From Variovorax sp. OK212 (lineage in GTDB: Bacteria > Pseudomonadota > Gammaproteobacteria > Burkholderiales > Burkholderiaceae_C): DNA of 64,000 nt. Below the pieces are notes generated by a model that was not told where the DNA came from, made no database searches, and worked only from the letters and a program-made list of their open reading frames with translations. Where the stretch lies: positions 620,001 to 684,000 of the forward strand of contig NZ_FOLP01000002.1 in NCBI RefSeq assembly GCF_900112425.1, read 5' to 3'. This document shows, piece by piece, positions 54,901 to 62,736 of the stretch (position 1 is its first letter; every line of letters begins with the position of its first letter). Position numbers and translations under genes: made by a program.

Positions 54901-55120
54901 GGCCGCTGATGAAGCGGGTGCCCGGCCCGCCGAGTTCGGTGGCCAGGTTGACCTCGACGGTCATGTCTTCGCCGAGCATGCGCTTGGGCGCGATGCCGGC
55001 CATGTCGCTCACGAGCCGCACGCGCGACTCGAACAGGGTGGAAATGCGCTCGTGCCCCGTCATCGAACGGAACTTGAGGCGCTCGCCCAGCGCACTGTGG
55101 GCGATGAAGCTGCGGGTCAT
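51938..55120 (-). CDS. vgrG: VgrG spike with C-terminal metallopeptidase-like domain
   Basis: The protein has 1060 residues. The gp27-like N-terminal part (residues 1 to ~400) begins MTRSFIAHSALGERLKFRSM. The gp5 OB-fold region contains EIHTDEYGRIKVQFHWDRYG, then CWIRVSQTWAGSNYGAMHIP and RIGQEVIVDFLNGDPDHPIV. A long beta-helix and DUF2345 region (about 460-840) carries low-complexity Gln/Ala segments. From about residue 860 an extra domain begins. It includes VKKIVIDSKDASDPYRSAAS and HEVGHAVYSYRF at residues 945-956, a HExxH zinc motif, followed 25-31 residues later by SSEGEAALNQ with candidate third-ligand Glu. The tail resembles VgrG effectors with a C-terminal zinc peptidase. Located 41 nt downstream of hcp. 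Confidence 0.93.
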   Translation of the reverse strand: MTRSFIAHSALGERLKFRSMTGHERISTLFESRVRLVSDMAGIAPKRMLGEDMTVEVNLATELGGPGTRFISGQVTRFACVGKDDGDMCVYEATLRPWLWYATRRSDFRIFQFKTAPQILQEVLAPYGFAIDAKLGGNYRTWEYCVQYAETDFNFVSRLMEQEGIYYYFSHAMGSHQLVLCDGPDSHAPLPAGPVKVPYHAGVLAAQILEQDFIDSWSHGEDIAPGNFAADDYDFKKPNAEIDTLRRQPAGHSRDSFERYDWPGGYTELGDGENYARLRLEQLAGRRELVTAEGNLRHMAPGYLFELARHPNAEDNRRYLIEAVSHDFQENALRVAGAADAAYSESTSSTSYRQTFDVLPDSAPYRPERATPRPRTTGPQTAVVVGPEGEEIHTDEYGRIKVQFHWDRYGRRDENSSCWIRVSQTWAGSNYGAMHIPRIGQEVIVDFLNGDPDHPIVTGCVYNAAQMPPWELPRHKTQTGFQTHWSKGGGGKHMLRFEDARGNEHIELSTDHGNTHLHMGYLMNQGSGVQRSYGFELRTNEWGSIRADKGLLLTTYTQDHAQKVSRDNPDGHEHMGATLAQSNALMQAAGQALASTKALVSSMAQGKNQQLMGLVQGVQSAGGVTQAIAALAAGGAPEAGVSDNPDPAMADAQQMLDLSRKIDKPVVSIVSPEGQTMISPKPIVVSSGQSVSMRSTSAMTLTTGAQLTQLVAGGMLTQVSEGGQVNVVSGGDIVSHASAGAINLVSKTDASVTSTDSNATVTGRKSVVIQAAEQDVFVTGKTSISLICGKSSIVLLADGTVKINGVKGLVNFTGDLDQRGGKIFLNCEAPVGSQSEEAAMEDAVPMAPVEPAAAATSAEASQRGVPAATRSGYARTGLGRDVDAIAARSPTLQRQLKFLQGQGWKIGYGPAGGGTYANTNSGVKKIVIDSKDASDPYRSAASLSHEVGHAVYSYRFKPNVSSKSAFVTSMLSSEGEAALNQIQVQREVWRAAKVDILKGANPTNVAAFNEAYNGMVKGGTREAARAAAGEYYGTLHTSTTGEQYTQYYGNSYDKSHGGKH

Positions 55121-55160
55121 CGGCCGGTATCGGCGGTACGGGGCGGTGCGCCGGCGGGCC

Positions 55161-55643
55161 TCACGCTTCCTTGTTTTCCTTGATGTTCCAGCCCAGCACC
55201 GTCTCGGCGCCCTTGCCGCCCTTGTCGGTCTGCTCCCAGTACTGCTGCTTCACCTTGGCGGCCTGGAAGGCGTACTGCACGAACACCACGTCGGAGCCCT
55301 GCTCGGCCGTGTACTGCACCGAGGTGACCAGCACTTCCTCGAGCGTGACGCGGGTGTATTCGATCTGCGAGCCGCCGGCCTTGCAGACCGACACCTCGAC
55401 CTTGGCCAGGTGCTTGCCGCTGGCGCAGTTCTTCAGCACGGCAGGCGCGGCCTTGTCGATGCGCGCGAGCACCTGCAGGTCGTTGAAGCTGGCCTTGCCC
55501 ACGCCGCCACCACCGCCGCTGACCATGTTGCCGGGCTGCGTGGCACCCCACGAGAACGACTTGATGTCGCTCCAGTCCTTGTGGTTCGCGTCCTTCGATT
55601 CGCCGTTTGCGCTTTCGACGCGCATGAACATGTCTACTGCCAT
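55161..55643 (-). CDS. hcp: Hcp tube protein (type VI secretion)
   Basis: This 160-residue protein is a member of the Hcp family (DUF796): MAVDMFMRVESANGESKDAN, FSWGATQPGN, AGGSQIEYTRVTLEEVLVTS and QYWEQTDKGGKGAETVLGWN. Hcp hexamers stack into the inner tube expelled by the T6SS sheath and carry small effectors in the lumen. It has a 220-nt leader that separates it from the upstream immunity gene, where its own promoter is likely. VgrG follows 41 nt later. Confidence 0.95.
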   Translation of the reverse strand: MAVDMFMRVESANGESKDANHKDWSDIKSFSWGATQPGNMVSGGGGGVGKASFNDLQVLARIDKAAPAVLKNCASGKHLAKVEVSVCKAGGSQIEYTRVTLEEVLVTSVQYTAEQGSDVVFVQYAFQAAKVKQQYWEQTDKGGKGAETVLGWNIKENKEA

Positions 55644-55863
55644 TTGCTCTGCTCCCTTGGTTGCGTGTTGGATGACTCTTGCCGGAGAGCCCCGCGTGCC
55701 GGTGACACGGCGACATGGGACTTTCTTCTTGCGAAAGCCGTGGAGCCTTCGCCAGAGCTGAACATTAGGGGAAGTACGCAGGCCGTGCCAGTGCCCAAAG
55801 GCACGAGAAGAAAGAACTACAAGACCCGATAAGAAGGCCTGCCAGAGCGGAAGAAACGGCTAC

Positions 55864-56856
55864 TCACGCACTTTCGTCGCGCCGCAGGTAGCCCGGCGCC
55901 AGCAGCGCGATGCACTCGACGCAGTTGCGCACGGTGTCGCAGTTCACGCGCACGTCCATCTGCGGGAAGGCCCACTTGGCGAAGTTCCACACGGCCATGC
56001 CGTCGTCCCACAGCAGGGGCGGCGCCGGTATCTTCTGCCTCAGCACCGCCGGCGTGTCGTCGAAGTGCAGTCCGAAAGGCAGCGTGCCCTTCCATTCGCG
56101 GGAGGGGCCGAGCCGGGCGCGCGTGAGGTTGGCGCCGGCGAAGGCAGGCGTGCCGTCGGCGGCGGGCCTGGCCGGGTCGAAGTACAGCTCGAAGCCGAAG
56201 GCGCGCCGGCGGTCGAGGTGACCGTCTTCGCTTTCGGCGCGCCAGTTCTCGGTGTCGAAGGACGCAAAGGCCTTCTGGAATTCCGGCGAGTTCATCGACT
56301 TGCCGAAGAGCGCGACCAATGCCTGGGAGTCCGGGTAGCTGGCCGGCTGCACCAGTTCGGTGGGCGGGTAGAACAGGCCGAAGCTCAGGTCGAACACGCC
56401 CGGGCGCTCGGGCTGCGTGAGCTCGCCGGGCTGGTAGGTCAGGCTCATGTGGCGCTCGCCGAACCACCAGCAGTCGCGCAGGTAGGCATGCAGCTTGCCG
56501 TGGTGCTGCGCCATGCGCTCGCGCACCTGCTGGCGCGTGTCGCTCCACGCGATGCCGTAAGGCATCTCACCCGTATAGGGCAGGTATTGGCCCTCGACGC
56601 CCGCAGTGACCGTGACGGCGCGCAACTGCAGCGTGCCGTTGCCCCACTGCCGCGGCGGCCGGTTCTCCACATAGGCCAGGTCCTGGAAGGACAGGCAGAT
56701 ACCGTGCTTGCTCAGGCGAAAGAGCAGCTCGTACGGGCTGTTGAAGGGCACGGGCTTTTCAGGCCGCCGGCGCACGCCGAGCTCACCCAGCAGCGCAACG
56801 AGCCCTTCGTCGGCGGCATCCGCGCCCAGCAGCGAGACAAAGGCGAACAGGCTCAC
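55864..56856 (-). CDS. Putative immunity protein with internal duplication
   Basis: This 330-residue soluble protein begins MSLFAFVSLLGADAADEGLV. Two related blocks are visible. The first contains EMPYGIAWSDTRQQVRERM (about residues 98-116). The second contains TLPFGLHFDDTPAVLRQKIP (about 257-276). Both follow the pattern aromatic-Pro-(Y/F)-G-(I/L)-x-(W/F)-(S/D)-D-T found also in the smaller neighbour (APFGIAWSDATKL). It lies 16 nt downstream of that gene. The pattern is that of tandem immunity genes, the longer one being a fused duplicate. No database family is assigned. Confidence 0.65.
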   Translation of the reverse strand: MSLFAFVSLLGADAADEGLVALLGELGVRRRPEKPVPFNSPYELLFRLSKHGICLSFQDLAYVENRPPRQWGNGTLQLRAVTVTAGVEGQYLPYTGEMPYGIAWSDTRQQVRERMAQHHGKLHAYLRDCWWFGERHMSLTYQPGELTQPERPGVFDLSFGLFYPPTELVQPASYPDSQALVALFGKSMNSPEFQKAFASFDTENWRAESEDGHLDRRRAFGFELYFDPARPAADGTPAFAGANLTRARLGPSREWKGTLPFGLHFDDTPAVLRQKIPAPPLLWDDGMAVWNFAKWAFPQMDVRVNCDTVRNCVECIALLAPGYLRRDESA

Positions 56857-56872
56857 GGCGTGCCTTGGGGCT

Positions 56873-57358
56873 TCAGTCCTGCTTCATCCAGTACGAGACC
56901 ACGCGAATCTGCTGCGCGCTCTTCCACTGGATGGTCAACCTGAAGTCGGGCAGTTCCCAGAAGTGGATGTCGAGGCGGCCGACGCGGGTGGGCGAGCCCA
57001 GCTTGGCGACGGCGTCGGCCACCGTGTCGGAAAAGCGCAGGTCCTTCCACAGCGGGCCCTTGTACATCTCGTACTCGTCCTCGTGGCCCCAGAAGCCGCA
57101 GTGGGTCATGAGGAAGGGGCCTTCGCCGAGGTCGTGGTGCTCGCGCTCGAACACCAGGCCTTCGTCCTTGAAGGTGTAGCCGATGCCGAGCGGCTGCGCG
57201 CTGACGGTGTAGATCTCCAGGCCGCTGTCGAGCTTGGTGGCATCCGACCAGGCGATGCCGAACGGGGCCACGACCTTGCGCCCCGCGTCGCTGTCGAAGG
57301 GCTTGGCGATGGCCGAGACGAAGTCCTGGGCCTGCGGGTATTGGCTGGGCGCTTTCAT
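56873..57358 (-). CDS. Putative immunity protein
   Basis: The protein has 161 residues from ATG 57358, chosen for the AAGGAAT ribosome binding site. It begins MKAPSQYPQAQDFVSAIAKP and carries APFGIAWSDATKLDSGLEIY, GIGYTFKDEGLVFEREHHDL, and DIHFWELPDFRLTIQWKSAQ, then ends YWMKQD. The start overlaps the stop of the pre-toxin gene by ATGA, so the two are translationally coupled, which is the normal effector-immunity layout. It resembles its 330-residue neighbour. Confidence 0.72.
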   Translation of the reverse strand: MKAPSQYPQAQDFVSAIAKPFDSDAGRKVVAPFGIAWSDATKLDSGLEIYTVSAQPLGIGYTFKDEGLVFEREHHDLGEGPFLMTHCGFWGHEDEYEMYKGPLWKDLRFSDTVADAVAKLGSPTRVGRLDIHFWELPDFRLTIQWKSAQQIRVVSYWMKQD

Positions 57359-58692
57359 AAGATTCCTTTCCATGGATTTGTGGTTCGCGAGCCCTTGAGT
57401 GCATCGTCGATCAGGCCGTTCAGAAACTTCTCGTACTGTTCGTTGGAGATCTTGTCGATGACCTCCGAAGCTTCTTCCAGGGCCTTGGCACAGTCTTTGT
57501 GATTGTCACTTTTCTTGATCGCGTCCCTGTGGTTCCTGGTATCGCGACGGGCGGCCTCCGCAAGGTTCTTCGAGTCCTTGTGGTTGTCGCGGTTGCCGGT
57601 GGTGGGGCTCGCCCGGTGGACGTCCTTGGGCACGGCGATGGTCTGCGCGTGGGTGTAGATCTTTCCGCCTTCGCGCTGGCCGTTCTTTGCGACCTTGCCG
57701 AACAGCGCGTCGCGCTGCGAGGGCGCGAGGTCGATGCCGTCGTCGAGCAGCATTTTCTCGGCCTTGGCCTTGAGCGACGCCACATTGGGAATGTGGTCGC
57801 GCTCCATCTCGTTCTCGAGAAAGTCGCCGGCCTGCTTGCCGTAGGTTGCGCGGCCGCCGCACTTGGGCTTCTTGCCCTTGTTCTTGACCTCGGTGTCTTT
57901 CTTCTTCGACCCGCCACCGCCCGCCTCGGTCTCCGCGCCCGCCTTTTTTTCGGCAGCCTTCTTGGCGGCGGCTTCCTCGGTCTTCTTGGCGGCCGCCTCC
58001 GCAGCCTCCTTCTCGAGCTTTTCTTTCAGCAGCCGCTCGGCAAGCAGTTTTTCGGCCTGCTTGATCCCCACCCGCTCGCCGCCCTTCAACGCCCCCTTGA
58101 TGGCGATCTTGCCGGCCTTGGCCGCGATGCCGCCGCCGGGCACCAGGTTGGCCGCGGCCGACGCGCCGGAGATGGCGGCGTTGACGTAGTCGCCCTCGGC
58201 CGCGTAGATGGCTGCGTTGGCGCCGTCCGAAAAGATGCCCACCACCGGAATGACGCCGCCGACGTCGAGCACGGTGTGCGTGATGGAGCTGCCCCAGCTG
58301 CCCCACCAGCTCTCTTCCTTCGGCGTCTCGGGCTGGGCCTCGGGGTTGGCCTGCTTGGCGGAGCCCTGCGTGGAGGGCGTCTCGCCGACGACGGGGCCCA
58401 CGGTGTTGCCGTTGGCGTTGGTGCCGCCCGCGCGCGGATCGAGAGAGGGCTTGGGCTTCTTGTCGGTCTCGGGGTTGTCCCACCAGTCTCCCGAGTCCGC
58501 CTTCTGCAGCGGCTTCAGGTCCGGCGTCCAGTGGCCGGGCTGGCCCTGCGGAAACTGCTCGCTGCCCCACTGAAGGATCTGGTCGTTGCCCGAGAAGTAC
58601 CCCTGCGCGGTGACGAGCTCGGGCGTCTTGAAATACTGGAACGACCGCGCCCCCTGGGACGGCGTGGCGTACCAGCCTTCACTGAAGGCCAT
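57355..58692 (-). CDS. T6SS pre-toxin protein with C-terminal nuclease-like domain
   Basis: The protein has 445 residues from ATG 58692, with GGAGG 5-9 nt upstream. The N-terminus (1 to ~120) is disordered (PDLKPLQKADSGDWWDNPET). A helical, glycine-rich pre-toxin region follows (VLDVGGVIPVVGIFSDGANA; AISGASAAANLVPGGGIAAK, about 142-200), as in Rhs and polymorphic toxins. A long Lys/Ala/Glu helix (about 215-275) then leads to the C-terminus: NEMERDHIPNVASLKAKAEK near residues 295-315 and VPKDVHRASPTTGNRDNHKD near 360-380. The DH...H arrangement suggests a HNH/His-Me-type nuclease. Immunity follows by ATGA overlap. Confidence 0.78.
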   Translation of the reverse strand: MAFSEGWYATPSQGARSFQYFKTPELVTAQGYFSGNDQILQWGSEQFPQGQPGHWTPDLKPLQKADSGDWWDNPETDKKPKPSLDPRAGGTNANGNTVGPVVGETPSTQGSAKQANPEAQPETPKEESWWGSWGSSITHTVLDVGGVIPVVGIFSDGANAAIYAAEGDYVNAAISGASAAANLVPGGGIAAKAGKIAIKGALKGGERVGIKQAEKLLAERLLKEKLEKEAAEAAAKKTEEAAAKKAAEKKAGAETEAGGGGSKKKDTEVKNKGKKPKCGGRATYGKQAGDFLENEMERDHIPNVASLKAKAEKMLLDDGIDLAPSQRDALFGKVAKNGQREGGKIYTHAQTIAVPKDVHRASPTTGNRDNHKDSKNLAEAARRDTRNHRDAIKKSDNHKDCAKALEEASEVIDKISNEQYEKFLNGLIDDALKGSRTTNPWKGIL

Positions 58693-58749
58693 GGCGCCTC
58701 CCGCGGACCGGGGCGCCATGCCGGCGGTCGAGCCCCTGCGCCGGCCCGC

Positions 58750-59106
58750 TCATTGGCCGTTCATCCAGAACAGGTCGTCGTGCCGCACGAAGAGCTTGCC
58801 CTCCGCGCGCACGGTGCCGCTGTGTTCCTTGGGGTAGCACTTGCCCTGCACGGTGCCGCTTTTCACGCCCTTGGCGGCGCCGGCCGCGTCGCCGATGGTG
58901 GTGGGCACCACGCTCATGTCGTACACGACCACCGGGTGCCCGTTGGCGCGCACGCTGCGCGCCACGGCGGTGGTGCTGTCGAGCTGCGCCGTGACCGGGT
59001 AAGGCACGGGCGGAATGGAGCTGCCCATGGGCGTCTTGCAGACATCGGGGGCGAGGCTCACGACCTTCCAGCCTCCTTGCTTGCGCGCAGCGACGTTGGC
59101 GCTCAT
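58750..59106 (-). CDS. DUF4150 PAAR-like spike tip
   Basis: This 118-residue protein begins MSANVAARKQGGWKVVSLAP. DUF4150-type PAAR-like features: DVCKTPMGSSIPPVPYPVTA and GKCYPKEHSGTVRAEGKLFV, ending RHDDLFWMNGQ. It forms the sharp tip on a VgrG trimer and carries effectors to it. Its ATG overlaps the DUF2169 stop (ATGA), and the pre-toxin gene starts 57 nt later, so the module is DUF2169-PAAR-toxin-immunity. Confidence 0.9.
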   Translation of the reverse strand: MSANVAARKQGGWKVVSLAPDVCKTPMGSSIPPVPYPVTAQLDSTTAVARSVRANGHPVVVYDMSVVPTTIGDAAGAAKGVKSGTVQGKCYPKEHSGTVRAEGKLFVRHDDLFWMNGQ

Positions 59107-60455
59107 GGCGTGGGCTCCATGGCGGCGGTGCGCCCTTGCCGGGCGCCGCGCACCAGCGGCGCGGCGGGGTCGGTCTCGAAGCGCGCCTCGATGACGCGCA
59201 CGGGCGCATCGGACGGCACCCACACGCGGTGCACGAGCGACAGCGTCATGCCCTCGCCGTCCACCACCACGGTGTCGGTCACCATGGGCAGCGGCAGCAA
59301 CGCGCCGTTGTCCAGCCGCAGCAGCACCAGCGCGCGATGCCCCGGCAGCGTGACGCACAGGTGGCCGTCCGGCGTCGAGGCCGGGTCGCTCAGGTTCCAC
59401 AGCTCGATGCGCGCATCGGGCGGCAGGTACGGAATCTGCTGGTCCGCGGGCGCCGCATTCCAGTAGCCGAAGTCGAAGTCGCGCGGCGGCCAGGGGTGGC
59501 GCTGCGCGAGCCAGGTGTCGTCGTAGGTGCCGGCCAATGCCAGCCGCGGCGCCCAGGCGCGGCCCACCACGCCCAGGCCCGCGGGCTCGCGCCCGTAGCC
59601 CTTGGCAACCTCGGCCATGGCGCGCGCGTCGAGGTCGACGCCGGCATGCTTCGCGAGCACCGGCTGCTGCATGCGCTCCTGCGCGGGCTCGATCTGCGGC
59701 GCGGGCATGCGCTCGATGTCGGGCAGCCCCGCATGGCGCGCCTGCTCGATGGCGCGCCTGTCGACCCAGCCCTGGCCCAGCGGATTGGAGAAACACACTT
59801 CGTTCAGCAGCGGCGGCTCGTCGTCGCGCGCATCGGGCCGGCGCAGCAGGCTGCGGCCACCGAACGCGTGCTCCCAGCGCATGGGCAGGCTCGCCACGGG
59901 CTCGGACGGCGTGCGCGCCCATTCGCGCCCGTTGCGCAGGTACAGCAGCGACGGCCCGCCGACGCGCAGCCGCTTGTCGAGCACCGTGCGCGGCGCGGCC
60001 AGCGCCTCTGCATGGCGCCTGTCTTCGTCCCATGCGGCCTGCTGCTGCAACGTCAGCCGCGCGCCCGGGTGCAAGGGCTTGGGCGGCTCGGGCGACTGCG
60101 CCCATTGGCGGCCGGCCGTCACCTTCACGCGCACCTCCCATTCGGGCGAGGGAATGCCGCGCGGCGCATGGGCGGTGGCATTCACGATCAGGTCGCAGCG
60201 CGGCTTGTAGGGGGCCAGGTCGCTCTCTTCGCGCGGGCTCGATGCGCCCTCCTCGCCCCAGTAACCGTCGGCCAGCGCCAGGGGCACGGGGTCGTCGTCG
60301 TTCACCTCGGCGTGCCACTGCACCGCGTGCGACCCCCGCCGCGCGCGCACGAGCCTGTAGCCCACCTTCATGGCGACGACCCGGTACTCGCGGTCGCCGG
60401 GCGTGGCCGCGCGAAAGCACAGGGCGTCGAAGGGCGTGAGATTGCGGAACTCCAC
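59103..60455 (-). CDS. DUF2169 T6SS-associated protein
   Basis: This 450-residue protein begins MEFRNLTPFDALCFRAATPG. DUF2169 signature pieces are LVNATAHAPRGIPSPEW-like (LIVNATAHAPRGIPSPEWEV), WEHAFGGRSLLRRPDARDDE and WAPRLALAGTYDDTWLAQRH. DUF2169 proteins accompany PAAR-like DUF4150 proteins in many T6SS clusters and help load or recruit an effector. It lies 20 nt downstream of VgrG and overlaps the DUF4150 gene by four nt. Confidence 0.9.
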   Translation of the reverse strand: MEFRNLTPFDALCFRAATPGDREYRVVAMKVGYRLVRARRGSHAVQWHAEVNDDDPVPLALADGYWGEEGASSPREESDLAPYKPRCDLIVNATAHAPRGIPSPEWEVRVKVTAGRQWAQSPEPPKPLHPGARLTLQQQAAWDEDRRHAEALAAPRTVLDKRLRVGGPSLLYLRNGREWARTPSEPVASLPMRWEHAFGGRSLLRRPDARDDEPPLLNEVCFSNPLGQGWVDRRAIEQARHAGLPDIERMPAPQIEPAQERMQQPVLAKHAGVDLDARAMAEVAKGYGREPAGLGVVGRAWAPRLALAGTYDDTWLAQRHPWPPRDFDFGYWNAAPADQQIPYLPPDARIELWNLSDPASTPDGHLCVTLPGHRALVLLRLDNGALLPLPMVTDTVVVDGEGMTLSLVHRVWVPSDAPVRVIEARFETDPAAPLVRGARQGRTAAMEPTP

Positions 60456-60474
60456 GGCGCGGTCTTTCGTGTCC

Positions 60475-62736
60475 TCAGTTGAGGTCGATGTCCTTGCCGG
60501 TCACCTGCACCGGCCCGCTCGCGGAGAAGTCGAACGACGAGCCGTTGATGGTGACCACGCCCTCGGACGTCATGACCAGCGAGCTCTTGCCGCACACCAG
60601 CTCGATGCGTTCGCCGGCCTGCAGGGTCAGCGTCTTGCCCACGTTCACGCGCTTGGACTGCCCCACCTGCTCGGTCTGCATCAGCGCCACGGTGGTGTTC
60701 ATCGCCGCGCCCACGGTGACCTGGTAGCCCAGCCCGATGGTCAGCGCCTTGGCCAGGCCGATGGTCTCGGCCTTGGCCAGCGCGACGGTCTCCATCTTCG
60801 CGCCGCCGACGGTCACGCTGCGGTGCTCGCCGATGTGGATGGTCTCGTTCAGCCCCACCCGCTCGGTGCGGTTCATGCCGATGCCGATGGTCTCGTCGAG
60901 GTCGACGGTCTCGGTGCGGTTCTTGTGCACCGTGATGGTCTCGTTCAGGTCGACCGTCTCCGTGCGGTTCTTGTGGATGGTGATGGTCTCGTTGCCGTCG
61001 ACGGTCTCGGTGCGGTCGTTGTGCACCGTGATGGTCTCGTCGTGGTCCACCGTCTCGGTGCGGTCGTGCTTCACGTGCACGGTCTCGTCGTGGTCGACGG
61101 TCTTGGTGCGGTCGTGGCCGACCCAATGGGTCTCGTCGTTCTCGACCTCGATGTCCTGGTTACGCTCGGCGTGCAGCCACAGCTGCTCGGCGCCCTTCTT
61201 GTCCTCGAAGCGCAGCGCGTTGGCGTTGGCGTCGGTGGCGCCTTCGGAGCTGCGCGTGAGCAGGCCGCTTTGCGTGGCGTTGGCCGGCAGGTCCCACGGC
61301 GGCATGTTGTCGGCGTTGTAGACGCGGCCGGTGACGATCGGGCGGTCGGGGTCGCCGTGCTCGAAGTCGACGATCACCTCCTGCCCGATGCGCGGGATCT
61401 GGATGCCGCCGAAGTTGGTGCCGGCCCAGGGCGAGGACACGCGCACCCAGCAGGAGCTGCTCTCGTCCTTGCTGCAATAGCGGTTCCAGTGAAAGCTGAG
61501 CTTCACGCGGCCGTATTCGTCGGTCCAGATCTCGCGGCCCGCGGGCCCGGTGACGATGGCCGTCTGCGGGCCGGTGGTGCGCGGGCGCGGCACGTCGGGC
61601 GCGGGCGCGCGGTAGGTCTTGGCGGTGGGGATCACCTCGAAGTCGACTCGGCATTCGAAGGGCTGCTGTTCGCTGGCGTCGCCGATGTCCTGCAGCCACA
61701 GGCGCGCACCGGTCACCAGGTACTGCCGGTTCGACTCGTTCTGCGGATGCCGCTCCAGCGCGAGCAGGCAGCCCGGCACCACCGCGCGCAGGTTGCCCGA
61801 GCCGTTGGCGCGCTCGCCCTCGCTGCCGCTTTCTTCCATGCGGGTGCGCGCGAGCTGCTCGCCCTCGGACTCCACCACGTAGTCGCCCGGCCAGCCGTAG
61901 CGCTCCAGGCCGCTTTGCGAGGTCTTGCGCGGCATGGCGCTCACCTGCTGCAGGCGCGCCTTGGGGCGCTTGAAGTCGAAGTCGTCGGTCACCCAGCGCC
62001 CGCTTTGCAAGGTCTCGCAGGCGTTGAAGCGGTCGCAGTGTTCCTCGCGCACGGTGTCGTCGGCGCCGTGGAACGGCACCTTCTGGTACGCCGCATTGGC
62101 AAAGGGCTGGTGCGAGGCCATGTCGTCGACGATCACCAGCTTGTGGCTGCTCTCGGCATGCTCGAAGTGGTAGTACAGGCCCCACTCGTGCAGCAGCCGC
62201 GAGACGAAGTCGTAGTCGGACTCGCCGTACTGCACCTGGAACTCGCGCGCGGGGTAGCCGCGGGTGGTCCTGATCTCGTGCGCGAAGTCGTAGTCGGCCA
62301 GCACCTCAGCCACGATGTCGGTCACGCTCTTGTTCTGGAAGATCCTGTAGTCGCTGGTGCGCGTGGCCAGCGTGAGCCACGGCTCGATGACGGCCTCGTA
62401 CAGCGCGCGGCGGTTCTCCAGCCGCAGGAAGCGCACGCGCGTGACCAGCCCGCCGATGTGGCGCCTGTCGCCGTCGGCGCCGAGGCGGCCGTCGAGCAGC
62501 ACGTGCACGGTGAGCGTCTCGCCCACCAGCTGCTTGATGTTCACGTTGGCGGCCTGGCGCTCGTTGTAGCCGGCCTGCTCGGGCGTGGCGAGTGTGACCG
62601 TGTAGCGGTACAGCCGGCCGAGTTGCTCTTCACCCTCGATGCGCACCGGCTCCAGCGCCGGCTGGCCGCCCAGCACGGGCATGGCGGCACAAGACACGCT
62701 CAGTACGCGGACGGACCGCGCCGGGCCTGATGGCAT
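60475..62736 (-). CDS. vgrG: VgrG spike protein with repeat needle
   Basis: The protein has 753 residues. The gp27-like part begins MPSGPARSVRVLSVSCAAMP. The conserved motif EIWTDEYGRVKLSFHWNRYC, then CWVRVSSPWAGTNFGGIQIP and RIGQEVIVDFEHGDPDRPIV, makes the OB-fold. A C-terminal beta-helix (about residues 532-644) is built of near-perfect 14-residue repeats of the type HKNRTETVDLNETI. The last ~110 residues (GKTLTLQAGERIELVCGKSS) are the usual TIGR01646 tail. No extra effector domain is visible, so it serves DUF4150-loaded cargo. It is the first gene of the payload cluster. Confidence 0.95.
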   Translation of the reverse strand: MPSGPARSVRVLSVSCAAMPVLGGQPALEPVRIEGEEQLGRLYRYTVTLATPEQAGYNERQAANVNIKQLVGETLTVHVLLDGRLGADGDRRHIGGLVTRVRFLRLENRRALYEAVIEPWLTLATRTSDYRIFQNKSVTDIVAEVLADYDFAHEIRTTRGYPAREFQVQYGESDYDFVSRLLHEWGLYYHFEHAESSHKLVIVDDMASHQPFANAAYQKVPFHGADDTVREEHCDRFNACETLQSGRWVTDDFDFKRPKARLQQVSAMPRKTSQSGLERYGWPGDYVVESEGEQLARTRMEESGSEGERANGSGNLRAVVPGCLLALERHPQNESNRQYLVTGARLWLQDIGDASEQQPFECRVDFEVIPTAKTYRAPAPDVPRPRTTGPQTAIVTGPAGREIWTDEYGRVKLSFHWNRYCSKDESSSCWVRVSSPWAGTNFGGIQIPRIGQEVIVDFEHGDPDRPIVTGRVYNADNMPPWDLPANATQSGLLTRSSEGATDANANALRFEDKKGAEQLWLHAERNQDIEVENDETHWVGHDRTKTVDHDETVHVKHDRTETVDHDETITVHNDRTETVDGNETITIHKNRTETVDLNETITVHKNRTETVDLDETIGIGMNRTERVGLNETIHIGEHRSVTVGGAKMETVALAKAETIGLAKALTIGLGYQVTVGAAMNTTVALMQTEQVGQSKRVNVGKTLTLQAGERIELVCGKSSLVMTSEGVVTINGSSFDFSASGPVQVTGKDIDLN
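60805..61140 (-). repeat. 42-bp repeats coding the VgrG needle
   Basis: About seven 42-bp units encode HDRTETVDHDETIT-like 14-residue repeats (residues about 532-644). The units differ mainly at one or two residues (H/N/L/D before ETI). The pattern is that of a beta-helical VgrG needle; recombination between units could change its length in steps. Confidence 0.85.

Noticed and set aside
52913..55183. 756-residue plus-strand frame opposite VgrG
   Set aside because: Antisense to VgrG, with composition of a shadow frame.
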